Positions 51,705-58,168 of a stretch of DNA of 64,000 nucleotides are shown here, piece by piece; position 1 is the stretch's first letter; each line of letters begins with the position of its first letter. Under the pieces are notes generated by a model. That model ran no database searches, was not told the origin of the DNA, and saw nothing but the letters and a program-made list of their open reading frames with translations. This stretch comes from Marinomonas maritima (GTDB taxonomy: Bacteria > Pseudomonadota > Gammaproteobacteria > Pseudomonadales > Marinomonadaceae). Made by a program: the position numbers and the translations under genes. The DNA is taken from positions 248,001-312,000 of the forward strand of contig NZ_JAMZEG020000003.1 of assembly GCF_024435075.2 (NCBI RefSeq), read 5' to 3'.

Positions 51705-51943
51705 GTGTCGTCCTCGCGGTTCATGGCGTCTAGTTCCTCACCACTTACTAAGAATTCGGAATGGCCGCACTCAGGGCAGAACTTGGCACCACCCAATAAA
51801 CCAAACCATCCACCTAAGTGGCTTTTGGTTCCTTTCCAACCGCAATCGATGCAGTCGTAAGGCATGGCCCCGTCTTTTTTGATGGCTTCGAATTGCTGTA
51901 TTTGCGCTTCACGCGCTTGGTGATTTACCTTTGCTGACATCAT
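51662..51943 (-). CDS. Small zinc-finger protein
   Basis: A 93-aa protein (MMSAKVNHQAREAQIQQFEA) with CIDCGWKGTKS and FCPECGHSEFLVSG, a two-knuckle zinc ribbon. The first ATG overlaps the stop of the small membrane-protein gene (ATGA). It is part of the leftward early operon; role unknown. Confidence 0.7.
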   Translation of the reverse strand: MMSAKVNHQAREAQIQQFEAIKKDGAMPYDCIDCGWKGTKSHLGGWFGLLGGAKFCPECGHSEFLVSGEELDAMNREDDTCKLSHPLSCHTNS

Positions 51944-52077
51944 AAAAAACCCACTTTGATAAACATCGAAAATTCCACTACGCTGCCAACGATGACAAAC
52001 ACAATGGACGCCGCGGCCAAGGCCATGCGGCGGTTATGTCTTTTTCTGGCTGTTTTTTCCGTGAAATCGAAATGCAT
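51940..52077 (-). CDS. Small single-pass membrane protein
   Basis: A 45-aa protein (MHFDFTEKTARKRHNRRMAL, then one hydrophobic helix AASIVFVIVGSVVEFSMFI). A basic N terminus before the helix predicts N-in topology. Its stop overlaps the next start (ATGA) and it begins 13 nt after the CII-like stop, so the spacing is typical of a real gene. Too short for standard gene finders. Confidence 0.6.
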   Translation of the reverse strand: MHFDFTEKTARKRHNRRMALAAASIVFVIVGSVVEFSMFIKVGFL

Positions 52078-52090
52078 ACATCACCCCCAA

Positions 52091-52516
52091 CTATCGCCCG
52101 TGAGCAATCACGGCCAGACGCGTTCTTTCTAATGAGCCAATGGCTTCATCCACTTCTTTCAATACTTTGGAGCGTTCACGCTCGGTCAATCGATTGTCGG
52201 CCAAGGCTTCTTGCACCACGGCGAATACGTCGCCGCACTCTTTGCCTTGGTTGATCATGGCGTCAAGGATAGAAACGGGCGCGTCTTTCAATGTGCTTAA
52301 AACAAGCTCGGCTTGCATGGCACGCAACACGACGCCGTTACCGGTTAGGATCGTGATGGCGAATAGCTCATGAACGGTTAATTTATTGAAGGCGTTTTCA
52401 GGGTTGACCTTGTTGGTCAATATTTTGCGGCTTATACCGAGCGTGTCGGCTATTTGCCCAGCGTCCATTTCAGACGTATGGACAAGGTCGTGCAGTGCTT
52501 TTTGAAAGTGATCCAT
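52091..52516 (-). CDS. CII-like phage regulator
   Basis: A 141-aa protein from the ATG at 52516 (MDHFQKALHDLVHTSEMDAG), with GGGGAGAGA upstream; the open frame extends 26 codons to 52594. The helix-turn-helix AGQIADTLGISRKILTNKVN and the LTVHELFAITILTGN segment fit the phage regulatory protein CII family found in Pasteurellaceae- and Pseudomonas-type prophages. It follows the Cro-like gene in the leftward early operon and probably regulates lysogeny. Confidence 0.75.
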   Translation of the reverse strand: MDHFQKALHDLVHTSEMDAGQIADTLGISRKILTNKVNPENAFNKLTVHELFAITILTGNGVVLRAMQAELVLSTLKDAPVSILDAMINQGKECGDVFAVVQEALADNRLTERERSKVLKEVDEAIGSLERTRLAVIAHGR

Positions 52517-52553
52517 CTTCATTCTCTCCCCAGACAATGGCATGTTTTTAAAA

Positions 52554-52763
52554 CTAAGCGGTTTGTTTATGCTGACAGCTATACAAAGAAGCATCGTATT
52601 TAAGAGCGCCTTCTGTAATTCGCTCTAGCTTCATAGCCTGTTTTTCTGGGATCACATCGCCCCAGCAAGAAACAGTTTGTCTTGCAACACCAAGCTTTCG
52701 GGCGATGTCACTCTGGTTTTGTTTTTTTGCTTGAAAAAACGCAATTACATTCTCTTTAAGCAT
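52554..52763 (-). CDS. Cro-like repressor
   Basis: A 69-aa protein (MLKENVIAFFQAKKQNQSDI) with the helix-turn-helix QSDIARKLGVARQTVSCWGD and the typical VIPEKQAMKLERITEGALKY end of Cro/YdaS regulators. It is divergent from the CI-like repressor with a shared operator region between, the lambda-type switch layout. It should repress the lysogeny genes during lytic growth. Confidence 0.85.
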   Translation of the reverse strand: MLKENVIAFFQAKKQNQSDIARKLGVARQTVSCWGDVIPEKQAMKLERITEGALKYDASLYSCQHKQTA

Positions 52764-52774
52764 TTTTACTTACC

Positions 52775-52857
52775 TCGTCTGTATGTATTTACAGACAATA
52801 ATTGTAAAAAAATACATTGTCAATTTAATTTACCATATTGTTTTGTTTTACAGACGA
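52775..52857. promoter_or_regulatory. Switch region: early promoter and repressor operators
   Basis: Leftward, TTGACA (plus-strand 52818-52823) and TATTGT (52795-52800) are 17 nt apart, a good promoter for the Cro-like operon. An operator-like dyad TCGTCTGTA-N6-TACAGACAA (52775-52798) overlaps its -10 box. A further half-site TACAGACGA is at 52849-52857, next to the repressor start. The same motif returns after the repressor gene (53578-53597). This is a lambda-like divergent switch. Confidence 0.75.
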
Positions 52858-52866
52858 GCTTCTAAA

Positions 52867-53520
52867 ATGGATATAGGCGAAAGAATCCTAAGAAAACGCA
52901 CTGAGATGAAGCTAACAGTCAGAGGGTTAGCTAAATTAGTAGAGGCATCGCCTGCTACAGTTTCCCAATGGGAGAACAACAGAACCCTTCCGAACGGGAA
53001 AAACCTAAATAATCTCGCCAAGATTTTCAAAACCACACCGACATGGATACTTAACGGCAAGGACTACACCGCTAACATTCCATTATCAAGTAACGTTGCC
53101 GAGGCTCCTGCTCAGTACAACACAAAGTCACTTCCAGTACTAAGCCAAGTCCAAGCGGGTGGATGGATGGAAGCCCTCGATTATAGGTCGCTTGGCAACG
53201 ACATTGAATGGGAAGACGCACCATCCAGAGCAAGCGACAACTCGTTTTGGCTTCGTGTTGTTGGCGACAGCATGACGTCACCCGTTGGAATAAGTATTCC
53301 GGAAGGCATGCTTATATTGGTTGATCCAGACATAGCGCCCGAAAATGGAAAGCTAGTCGTCGTCAAACTAGACGGCACAGATGAAGCCACCTTCAAAAAA
53401 CTCGCTATTGACGCCGGTATGAAATTTCTAAAACCGCTAAACCCCACTTACCCAACTATTCCCATCAATGGAAACTGCCAAATCCTTGGCGTAGTAATAG
53501 AAGCCAAATTTAAACTTTAG
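52867..53520 (+). CDS. CI-like repressor (HTH plus S24 peptidase)
   Basis: A 217-aa repressor from the ATG at 52867 (MDIGERILRKRTEMKLTVRG); the frame is open 28 codons further back through the operators. The N-terminal part is a helix-turn-helix (LAKLVEASPATVSQWENNRT). The C-terminal part is a LexA/S24 domain with the Ser in FWLRVVGDSMTS and the Lys in NGKLVVVKLDG, so RecA-triggered self-cleavage is expected on DNA damage. The Ala-Gly-type cleavage site is likely in VQAGGWM near 100. It keeps the prophage silent. Confidence 0.92.
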   Translation: MDIGERILRKRTEMKLTVRGLAKLVEASPATVSQWENNRTLPNGKNLNNLAKIFKTTPTWILNGKDYTANIPLSSNVAEAPAQYNTKSLPVLSQVQAGGWMEALDYRSLGNDIEWEDAPSRASDNSFWLRVVGDSMTSPVGISIPEGMLILVDPDIAPENGKLVVVKLDGTDEATFKKLAIDAGMKFLKPLNPTYPTIPINGNCQILGVVIEAKFKL

Positions 53521-53528
53521 AATAAAAT

Positions 53529-53570
53529 ATTAGAAACTCTTGTCTGCTTATATTGACAAGAGTTTCTAAT
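53529..53570. other. 16-bp perfect inverted repeat after repressor gene
   Basis: The arms ATTAGAAACTCTTGTC and GACAAGAGTTTCTAAT are separated by 10 nt. It begins 8 nt past the repressor stop. No T run follows, so it is a poor intrinsic terminator. Its inner ends (CTTGTCTG and GACAAG) resemble the repressor half-site. Confidence 0.8.
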
Positions 53571-53577
53571 ACCTCTA

Positions 53578-53597
53578 TTGTCCGTTTATACAGACAA
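53578..53597. promoter_or_regulatory. Operator-like dyad downstream of repressor
   Basis: TTGTCCGTT and TACAGACAA form an imperfect dyad 24 nt before the next gene. The right half-site is identical to the one at 52790-52798. The dyad spacing (2 nt) differs from that of the switch-region site (6 nt). It probably places the rightward accessory operon under control of the repressor. Confidence 0.6.
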
Positions 53598-53620
53598 GCA
53601 AAGACAACAGGGGACACACA

Positions 53621-53956
53621 ATGACAAACCAAGCCACCATCATCAAAGCAATGGGCAATACCAACTTTCTAGACTTCGTTGAATCTCACGATAAAAGCGG
53701 CCGTTTAGAAAAAACGTGCGCTGAATTCTTCACGGATTACCACGGCAACGACGCCGCCGCTCAATTAACCACTCTTAATGATCTTCACCTTTTTTCGTTA
53801 TGGCGCTTCTTTGTTGCCTACATGTTGGGCTTTGCACCATACGGCTTTCAAATGGATATGGCATTCAACTCTGACTGCAAAACACCATGGGAAACAGAAG
53901 GCCTGAAAAAGCTAATCACCGAACAACACGAAATCGCCATCAGCCAATTTGCATAA
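53621..53956 (+). CDS. Hypothetical protein, first gene of rightward accessory run
   Basis: A 111-aa protein (MTNQATIIKAMGNTNFLDFV) that is helical, with aromatic stretches in the centre (LHLFSLWRFFVAYMLGFAPY). That stretch could be a buried or amphipathic helix rather than a true membrane segment. RBS AGGGGA precedes the ATG. It follows the operator-like site. Family unknown. Confidence 0.65.
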   Translation: MTNQATIIKAMGNTNFLDFVESHDKSGRLEKTCAEFFTDYHGNDAAAQLTTLNDLHLFSLWRFFVAYMLGFAPYGFQMDMAFNSDCKTPWETEGLKKLITEQHEIAISQFA

Positions 53957-53966
53957 GGAGAACACC

Positions 53967-54218
53967 ATGACACAGCAAGTAAAAAGCGAACTCATCAAAA
54001 TCAAAGACGTTATGAACATGACGACATTTAGCCGCAACACGGTTTACAAACTGATTGGTAGTGGTGAGTTCCCACGCCAATTGAAAGTAGGTGCGGGCTC
54101 TTATTGGAGACGCAAAGAAGTGGAGCAATGGCTAGACGATTTAATGCCAGCAACCGATGAGCAAGTTCAAGTTGCCTCAGAACAAGCAGCGAAAGCCGCT
54201 CGAAAGAAAGTTCATTAA
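53967..54218 (+). CDS. AlpA-family DNA-binding regulator
   Basis: An 83-aa protein from the ATG at 53967 (MTQQVKSELIKIKDVMNMTT) with AAGGAG upstream. It fits the AlpA/MerR-like family: LIKIKDVMNMTTFSRNTVYK, then FPRQLKVGAGSYWRRKEVEQ and WLDDL. AlpA proteins of P4- and P2-like elements often act as excisionase/Cox-type or transcription factors. A role in excision is plausible as no other Cox candidate is visible. Confidence 0.85.
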   Translation: MTQQVKSELIKIKDVMNMTTFSRNTVYKLIGSGEFPRQLKVGAGSYWRRKEVEQWLDDLMPATDEQVQVASEQAAKAARKKVH

Positions 54219-54224
54219 AAAAAA

Positions 54225-54256
54225 GGCCGGTAGGAAATGCAACTTCCCAACCGGCC
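54225..54256. other. GC-rich hairpin after alpA-like gene
   Basis: GGCCGGT-x-GGAA pairs with TTCC-xx-ACCGGCC around a 7-nt loop. The A run precedes the stem on the plus strand, and no T run follows, so it is not a standard rightward terminator. It may be an attenuator or mRNA-stabilising element between the alpA-like gene and the next small gene. Confidence 0.6.
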
Positions 54257-54289
54257 GAGACAAAACCAACCATTACAAAGGAATCAATT

Positions 54290-54430
54290 ATGTCTAACGC
54301 AGATTATAACGTCATCCAACGCACCACGTTAAGCGGTTTCGCTCAATTACCTAGCGACCTCCAAAACCGTTACCTGGCAACCTGCCCTCGCTCGGTTCAA
54401 GTTGCTCTTCTTAAACTGGCTAATCAATAA
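54290..54430 (+). CDS. 46-aa hypothetical protein
   Basis: A small frame (MSNADYNVIQRTTLSGFAQL, then PSDLQNRYLATCPRSVQVAL) with AAAGGAA at good distance. It ends 9 nt before the next gene. Codon use looks like that of its neighbours and the spacing supports a real gene. Family unknown. Confidence 0.6.
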   Translation: MSNADYNVIQRTTLSGFAQLPSDLQNRYLATCPRSVQVALLKLANQ

Positions 54431-54439
54431 GGAATCATC

Positions 54440-54850
54440 ATGGCAACGAAATCACGTTTTTTATCTGCTGAAATTAACTTGGCCGATACATTCAAAACCA
54501 CAGCAAACGAGACAATCACCATTCCAGCCATCAACACCGACATTAAAACGGGCGCAAAAACGGCGGGCACGATGGAAATAACTGGCACCGTCTTTTACGG
54601 CATGGTGGGCAGTTTACCCCGCAAATTCATCACCCACAAAGACGCCTACAGCCACCCCAAAAAGTACGTTTTAACCGATGCAAAAAACGGTTACCGCGTA
54701 GGTTATTTAGAAGCCACCACAAAAAAAACCGCCACACCAGAAGCCGCTCGCGACTTACTTCATGCACTGTTTGAAAAATACGGTAAAGAGCGATTGGAAC
54801 ATGTCTTTCAAAATGCCGATTTACAAGCTGGCCTTGATCCTCAAATTTAA
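54440..54850 (+). CDS. Hypothetical phage protein
   Basis: A 136-aa protein (MATKSRFLSAEINLADTFKT) with a beta-like N-terminal half (NETITIPAINTDIKTGAKTA, then MEITGTVFYGMVGS) and a helical C-terminal half (EAARDLLHALFEKYGKERLE). No signal peptide. RBS AAGGAA precedes the ATG. Not recognised. Confidence 0.65.
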   Translation: MATKSRFLSAEINLADTFKTTANETITIPAINTDIKTGAKTAGTMEITGTVFYGMVGSLPRKFITHKDAYSHPKKYVLTDAKNGYRVGYLEATTKKTATPEAARDLLHALFEKYGKERLEHVFQNADLQAGLDPQI

Positions 54851-54874
54851 AACAACCCAAAAAAGGAAACCATT

Positions 54875-55231
54875 ATGTCTCAGCATCAAACCAACCAACC
54901 GTTAGCAAAAGGCCGCGTATGTTATGCAGCGGAATATTACCCAACAGGCCAAGTTGACCAAAGAAACAAACCCATCATGAAAGCGCGCTTTGCCAACTTG
55001 GGCAAAGCCACGCTTTGGCCGAGTGAGCAACCGCATTTGCCACCACAAGTAAGCATCGACCTTGATTCAATGCCGATTGGCTCAAATGGCTCAATCAAAT
55101 TAATGGTGTTTTGGGATGACCCAACACAAAACCAACAACCCGCACCGCAACATCAACAAGCGCCCCAACATCAACAGCCACCACAACCGCAAAGCTACGG
55201 AAGCTGGGGCAACTCACCACCACAACGTTAA
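54875..55231 (+). CDS. Hypothetical protein with Gln/Pro/His-rich tail
   Basis: A 118-aa protein. Residues 1-80 form a compact beta-like domain (GRVCYAAEYYPTGQVDQRNK, VSIDLDSMPIGSNGSIKLMV). Residues 84-118 are a low-complexity tail of PQHQQ units ending SWGNSPPQR. A small folded domain with a disordered tail is reminiscent of single-stranded-DNA-binding proteins, but I see no OB-fold signature. It ends a transcript at the terminator that follows. Confidence 0.65.
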   Translation: MSQHQTNQPLAKGRVCYAAEYYPTGQVDQRNKPIMKARFANLGKATLWPSEQPHLPPQVSIDLDSMPIGSNGSIKLMVFWDDPTQNQQPAPQHQQAPQHQQPPQPQSYGSWGNSPPQR

Positions 55232-55236
55232 ACCTA

Positions 55237-55276
55237 AATTTCAGACACAAAAAAAGCCGCCAATCACGGCGGCTTT
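55237..55276 (+). terminator. Terminator and left arm of an inverted pair
   Basis: A perfect 9-bp stem AAAGCCGCC/GGCGGCTTT with loop AATCAC is followed by CTTTT. The flank AATTTCAGACAC plus the A run and GCCGCC recurs, inverted, at 56236-56259, with one A fewer. The two arms enclose two genes (55301-56203). Confidence 0.85.
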
Positions 55277-55300
55277 CTTTTATCAACGGGAGTACAGATC

Positions 55301-55687
55301 ATGAAACAACAATTCACAACGATGGACCCTGAATTTCGCGCGGCGATTGAAGAGCAACAACAGGCCTACAACAAGGCGGCAATTAAAAGCCAAACCGGTG
55401 AAGCTGAATACAAAGAGGCTATCTTGCGCTTATTGAAACTGTCGCAAAGTGACAGCAGCGCGGGCGAAGTCGCCGCGCAAATTTTGCTTTCTACTTACAA
55501 CAGTTACAACTGGCACGCGCCGCTGGCGTGGTTTTGTCACCTCGACGCGCTTAACTTTGATGCCGCCATAACAGTCATCAAAGGCCGCTGGTCATTGCAC
55601 GCCGAACCGCACAACGTCATCCAAAACGGCCACGCGATTTTTGAAGACTTGAAAAAACGCTGGCCTAACTTACCAACGCAAGGCTAA
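55301..55687 (+). CDS. Hypothetical phage protein
   Basis: A 128-aa helical protein (MKQQFTTMDPEFRAAIEEQQ; AGEVAAQILLSTYNSYNWHA; FCHLDALNFDAAITVIKGRW). The pattern of LD-and-N-rich helices is like small proteins seen in several phages and plasmids, with no known function. RBS GGGAG precedes the ATG. It sits inside the inverted-terminator cassette. Confidence 0.65.
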   Translation: MKQQFTTMDPEFRAAIEEQQQAYNKAAIKSQTGEAEYKEAILRLLKLSQSDSSAGEVAAQILLSTYNSYNWHAPLAWFCHLDALNFDAAITVIKGRWSLHAEPHNVIQNGHAIFEDLKKRWPNLPTQG

Positions 55688-55720
55688 TGACATTTTTTAT
55701 CAATCAGGGGAGCAAACACC

Positions 55721-56203
55721 ATGAACATACAACAGGCTGAAATTCTAATTAACCGCGTACAAGCAATGCAATCTGCACCAGAAAACACAAACAATGAATG
55801 GCTTTTTTCTTGGTTTACACCAAAAAAAGATTTCCATTTATCAAAAGACAATGCCGCCGAAGAAATGAACAAAATATGGTGCAAATTCCGCGCATACTGC
55901 AAGAAAAATGACATACATTACCAAGGCTTTCGCTATATTACATTTGGTAGGACTGGAAGCTATCCAGTTCTTGTAACCGCCTTTTTCTCACAAAAAAAAT
56001 CAATAGAGGCAATAAGCAAAGCGCTACCTCTAAAACTTAAAAACAATGGCTTCCAGCTAATCACCCAGACCCCGTCAACCAACACAGGCGCACTGCAATA
56101 CATCGAAAAGTATCTTTCTAAATCACACCCGCAAACAGCATTAAAGTTTTTTGATAAAAACTCAAACGACAGAATAGCCAACTCCCTCAACCCGCTTCAA
56201 TGA
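55721..56203 (+). CDS. Degenerate Rep-like protein lacking HUH
   Basis: A 160-aa protein that aligns by eye with the catalytic core of the gpA protein at 49219-51024. WCKFRAYCKKNDIHYQGFRY matches FKRIRSKCKRDGVHFYGVRV, and YIEKYLSKS matches YMAKYVCKS, the tyrosine motif. The HUH segment (EPHHDATPHWHMM in gpA) is replaced by TFGRTGSYPVLVTAF, with no histidines. The length covers only the core. It may bind origin DNA or the initiator without cutting, which could interfere with replication of related phages. That role is inference. Confidence 0.6.
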   Translation: MNIQQAEILINRVQAMQSAPENTNNEWLFSWFTPKKDFHLSKDNAAEEMNKIWCKFRAYCKKNDIHYQGFRYITFGRTGSYPVLVTAFFSQKKSIEAISKALPLKLKNNGFQLITQTPSTNTGALQYIEKYLSKSHPQTALKFFDKNSNDRIANSLNPLQ

Positions 56204-56215
56204 CCTTCTCTAACC

Positions 56216-56259
56216 ACAAAAAAGCCGCCAATCACGGCGGCTTTTTTGTGTCTGAAATT
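56216..56259. terminator. Bidirectional terminator and right arm of the inverted pair
   Basis: A perfect 14-bp stem (ACAAAAAAGCCGCC with GGCGGCTTTTTTGT) with loop AATCAC. Read on the minus strand, 24 nt match the left arm at 55237, allowing for one A. It lies between the convergent genes ending at 56203 and 56258. Confidence 0.9.
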
Positions 56260-56551
56260 AACTTTTACATGTAAGCTTTTTATTAATATTTCTAGCAACA
56301 AAATTCATACTCATTCCCTTAAAGAAAGGATGCCATAGATTTGGCGCTATAAAGTAAAATCGATTACCTGTTTCCCATACGAGACAAACTTCTCCCGCCA
56401 ATCCAGCATCTCTTGCATACAATTGAAGCGAATCTCTCAGTTCGTTTTGTTTTGTATTAGACATATTACTCAGAGAACTCGACACTGGGATTATAATCAT
56501 ATCCTGCCCCTGCTCTCTAATATGTGCAACCTCATATGTAGTACTTGGCAT
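56258..56551 (-). CDS. Hypothetical protein
   Basis: A 97-aa protein (MPSTTYEVAHIREQGQDMII). It has the charge pattern of a small soluble protein with a C-terminal aromatic part (NRFYFIAPNLWHPFFKGMSM). It lies between the right terminator arm and the HigBA locus, with about 100 bp to each transcription unit. Family unknown. Confidence 0.6.
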   Translation of the reverse strand: MPSTTYEVAHIREQGQDMIIIPVSSSLSNMSNTKQNELRDSLQLYARDAGLAGEVCLVWETGNRFYFIAPNLWHPFFKGMSMNFVARNINKKLTCKS

Positions 56552-56655
56552 AACTTAACTCCCTATAAATTATTTTTTATTAAAAAATCGCCCGACTCTC
56601 TTTTCACCATAACATGCACTTGAGCACTATTCTGTCACTAATAAGTAGTTCCGAT

Positions 56656-57738
56656 TCACTTCTCCCACTTATAACGAACTCTACAATGATGTTCTTGATA
56701 TGTTAAATAACCCTTACGCTGGAGCCTTCCAGTTACTATTCCTGGATGAACCCCCTGCTTTTCAGCAAACTCTACAATATCATCTATACAAATAAGCCCT
56801 TTGGCTAAGAAAGAATCAAAAGCCACACTCGGCATTAATGTTTCTTGAGAAAATTCATCTGCTTCATCCTCTTGTTTTCTATATTCTTCGCTAACTCCAC
56901 CTTCTAAAAAGGTAAGCCTTTTATCATGCAAAAGAATATGGGCGATTTCATGAAACAAGCTAAACCAAAAAATATCAGCCCATCCGCCCCTCATTGACAT
57001 CATTACCACTGGAGTCCTTTTGTCATGCCAAAAAGTTGCCCCCGTTATATATGTCTTTGGATAGTGAGGAATAGCTACAAATAACACTCCACACGAATTC
57101 AGATATTCTCTAATCTTTCTTAGTATTTCATTCGGATCACTCAAAAGGCTCAGGGCGCGAACATCTGGTATAACACCGAGCAATTCTGCTTTATTAAATC
57201 CCCCAACCTTTTGCTTTAATGCGATATCCGTTCCTGTTTTCAGCCATGCAGCTATCGCTTCTTGGCTAGCTGACTCCTTTTCTAATGCTCGAAAAGCTGG
57301 CTCATATTCCTTTACAGACTTTATACTTAACAAAGAAGCAACACCGAAGAATTTTCTAAGGTTCTGAACTTTTTGTATAGCGCTTCTTGTTTTTTCAACT
57401 ACTCCACGCTTACTCATCTCTAAGTACGGATAGCGTTCTAACAAACTAACTTCTTGCTCTATTTCCTTCTTTTCTTTTTGTTTTGCTAACGCGAGTCTAT
57501 AAATCGACTCCATATTAGTCCAAAACTGGGCTGACACACCGAGCACTTTCTCAAGTTGAAGCGCGGTTTCCGGTGTAATAGCTTTATCACCTTTGATTAT
57601 TTCGTTAATTGCCTGATATGGACGCCCCATTCTATTAGCTAAATCAACCTGACTTATTTCCATATCTTCCAGCACTTCGCCCAGATAACTACCTGGTGGA
57701 ACAGCCAAATCTGAATTGATTTTTTGTTCAGCCATCAT
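56656..57738 (-). CDS. HigA-like antitoxin fused to ImmA/IrrE metallopeptidase
   Basis: A 360-aa fusion. Residues about 12-80 are a HigA-type helix-turn-helix (PPGSYLGEVLEDMEISQVDL, AITPETALQLEKVLGVSAQF). Residues about 230-310 are an ImmA/IrrE-type zinc peptidase with HEIAH (263-267) and the third ligand Glu in DEADEF (291-296). The long helical middle links them. The N-terminal part matches HigA of the virulence-associated type, so the upstream RelE-type gene is its toxin. It overlaps that toxin gene by 11 nt. The peptidase may cut the antitoxin or a repressor on a stress or phage signal (inference). Confidence 0.85.
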   Translation of the reverse strand: MMAEQKINSDLAVPPGSYLGEVLEDMEISQVDLANRMGRPYQAINEIIKGDKAITPETALQLEKVLGVSAQFWTNMESIYRLALAKQKEKKEIEQEVSLLERYPYLEMSKRGVVEKTRSAIQKVQNLRKFFGVASLLSIKSVKEYEPAFRALEKESASQEAIAAWLKTGTDIALKQKVGGFNKAELLGVIPDVRALSLLSDPNEILRKIREYLNSCGVLFVAIPHYPKTYITGATFWHDKRTPVVMMSMRGGWADIFWFSLFHEIAHILLHDKRLTFLEGGVSEEYRKQEDEADEFSQETLMPSVAFDSFLAKGLICIDDIVEFAEKQGVHPGIVTGRLQRKGYLTYQEHHCRVRYKWEK

Positions 57739-58030
57739 AATGCTTACTCACTTCCTCAATATTAGCAATTTGCAATTCATCCCCATCAAGAGTAAATATA
57801 AGCCTCATATACCCTGTGAGATTAATAGCGTATTGCCCTTCTCTATTTCCACTTAGTTCATGACACCTGATCACTGGCAGACGTTTCAATTCATCAATGC
57901 TACTTGTAGATTTGATAATATTGATTCTACTAATGTACTTCTCAGCTACAATGTCACCGAACTCTCTAACTCCCTTTGAGTGCGTTTCATAACACTTTTG
58001 AAGTTTATTTTTTTTAAATGTTACTTCCAC
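57728..58030 (-). CDS. HigB/RelE-type toxin
   Basis: A 100-aa toxin from a GTG start with AAGGAA upstream. It has ARCH-like HigB features: LKRLPVIRCHELSGNREGQY and AINLTGYMRLIFTLDGDELQ, ending ANIEEVSKHYDG. The family is ribosome-dependent mRNA interferases. The toxin-first order and overlap with the antitoxin are typical of higBA. Confidence 0.85.
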   Translation of the reverse strand: MEVTFKKNKLQKCYETHSKGVREFGDIVAEKYISRINIIKSTSSIDELKRLPVIRCHELSGNREGQYAINLTGYMRLIFTLDGDELQIANIEEVSKHYDG

Positions 58031-58168
58031 ACCGTTTCCTTAACGAATGGTGGCCTATTCACCTTATGGGTGAATACTAGTCACTTTGAATAAATTTGTC
58101 GATCACTATTTTGTGTATTTTTCCAGCATATAACAGCCAAAGCACCGAAAAAAATCAAACACTTTAGA

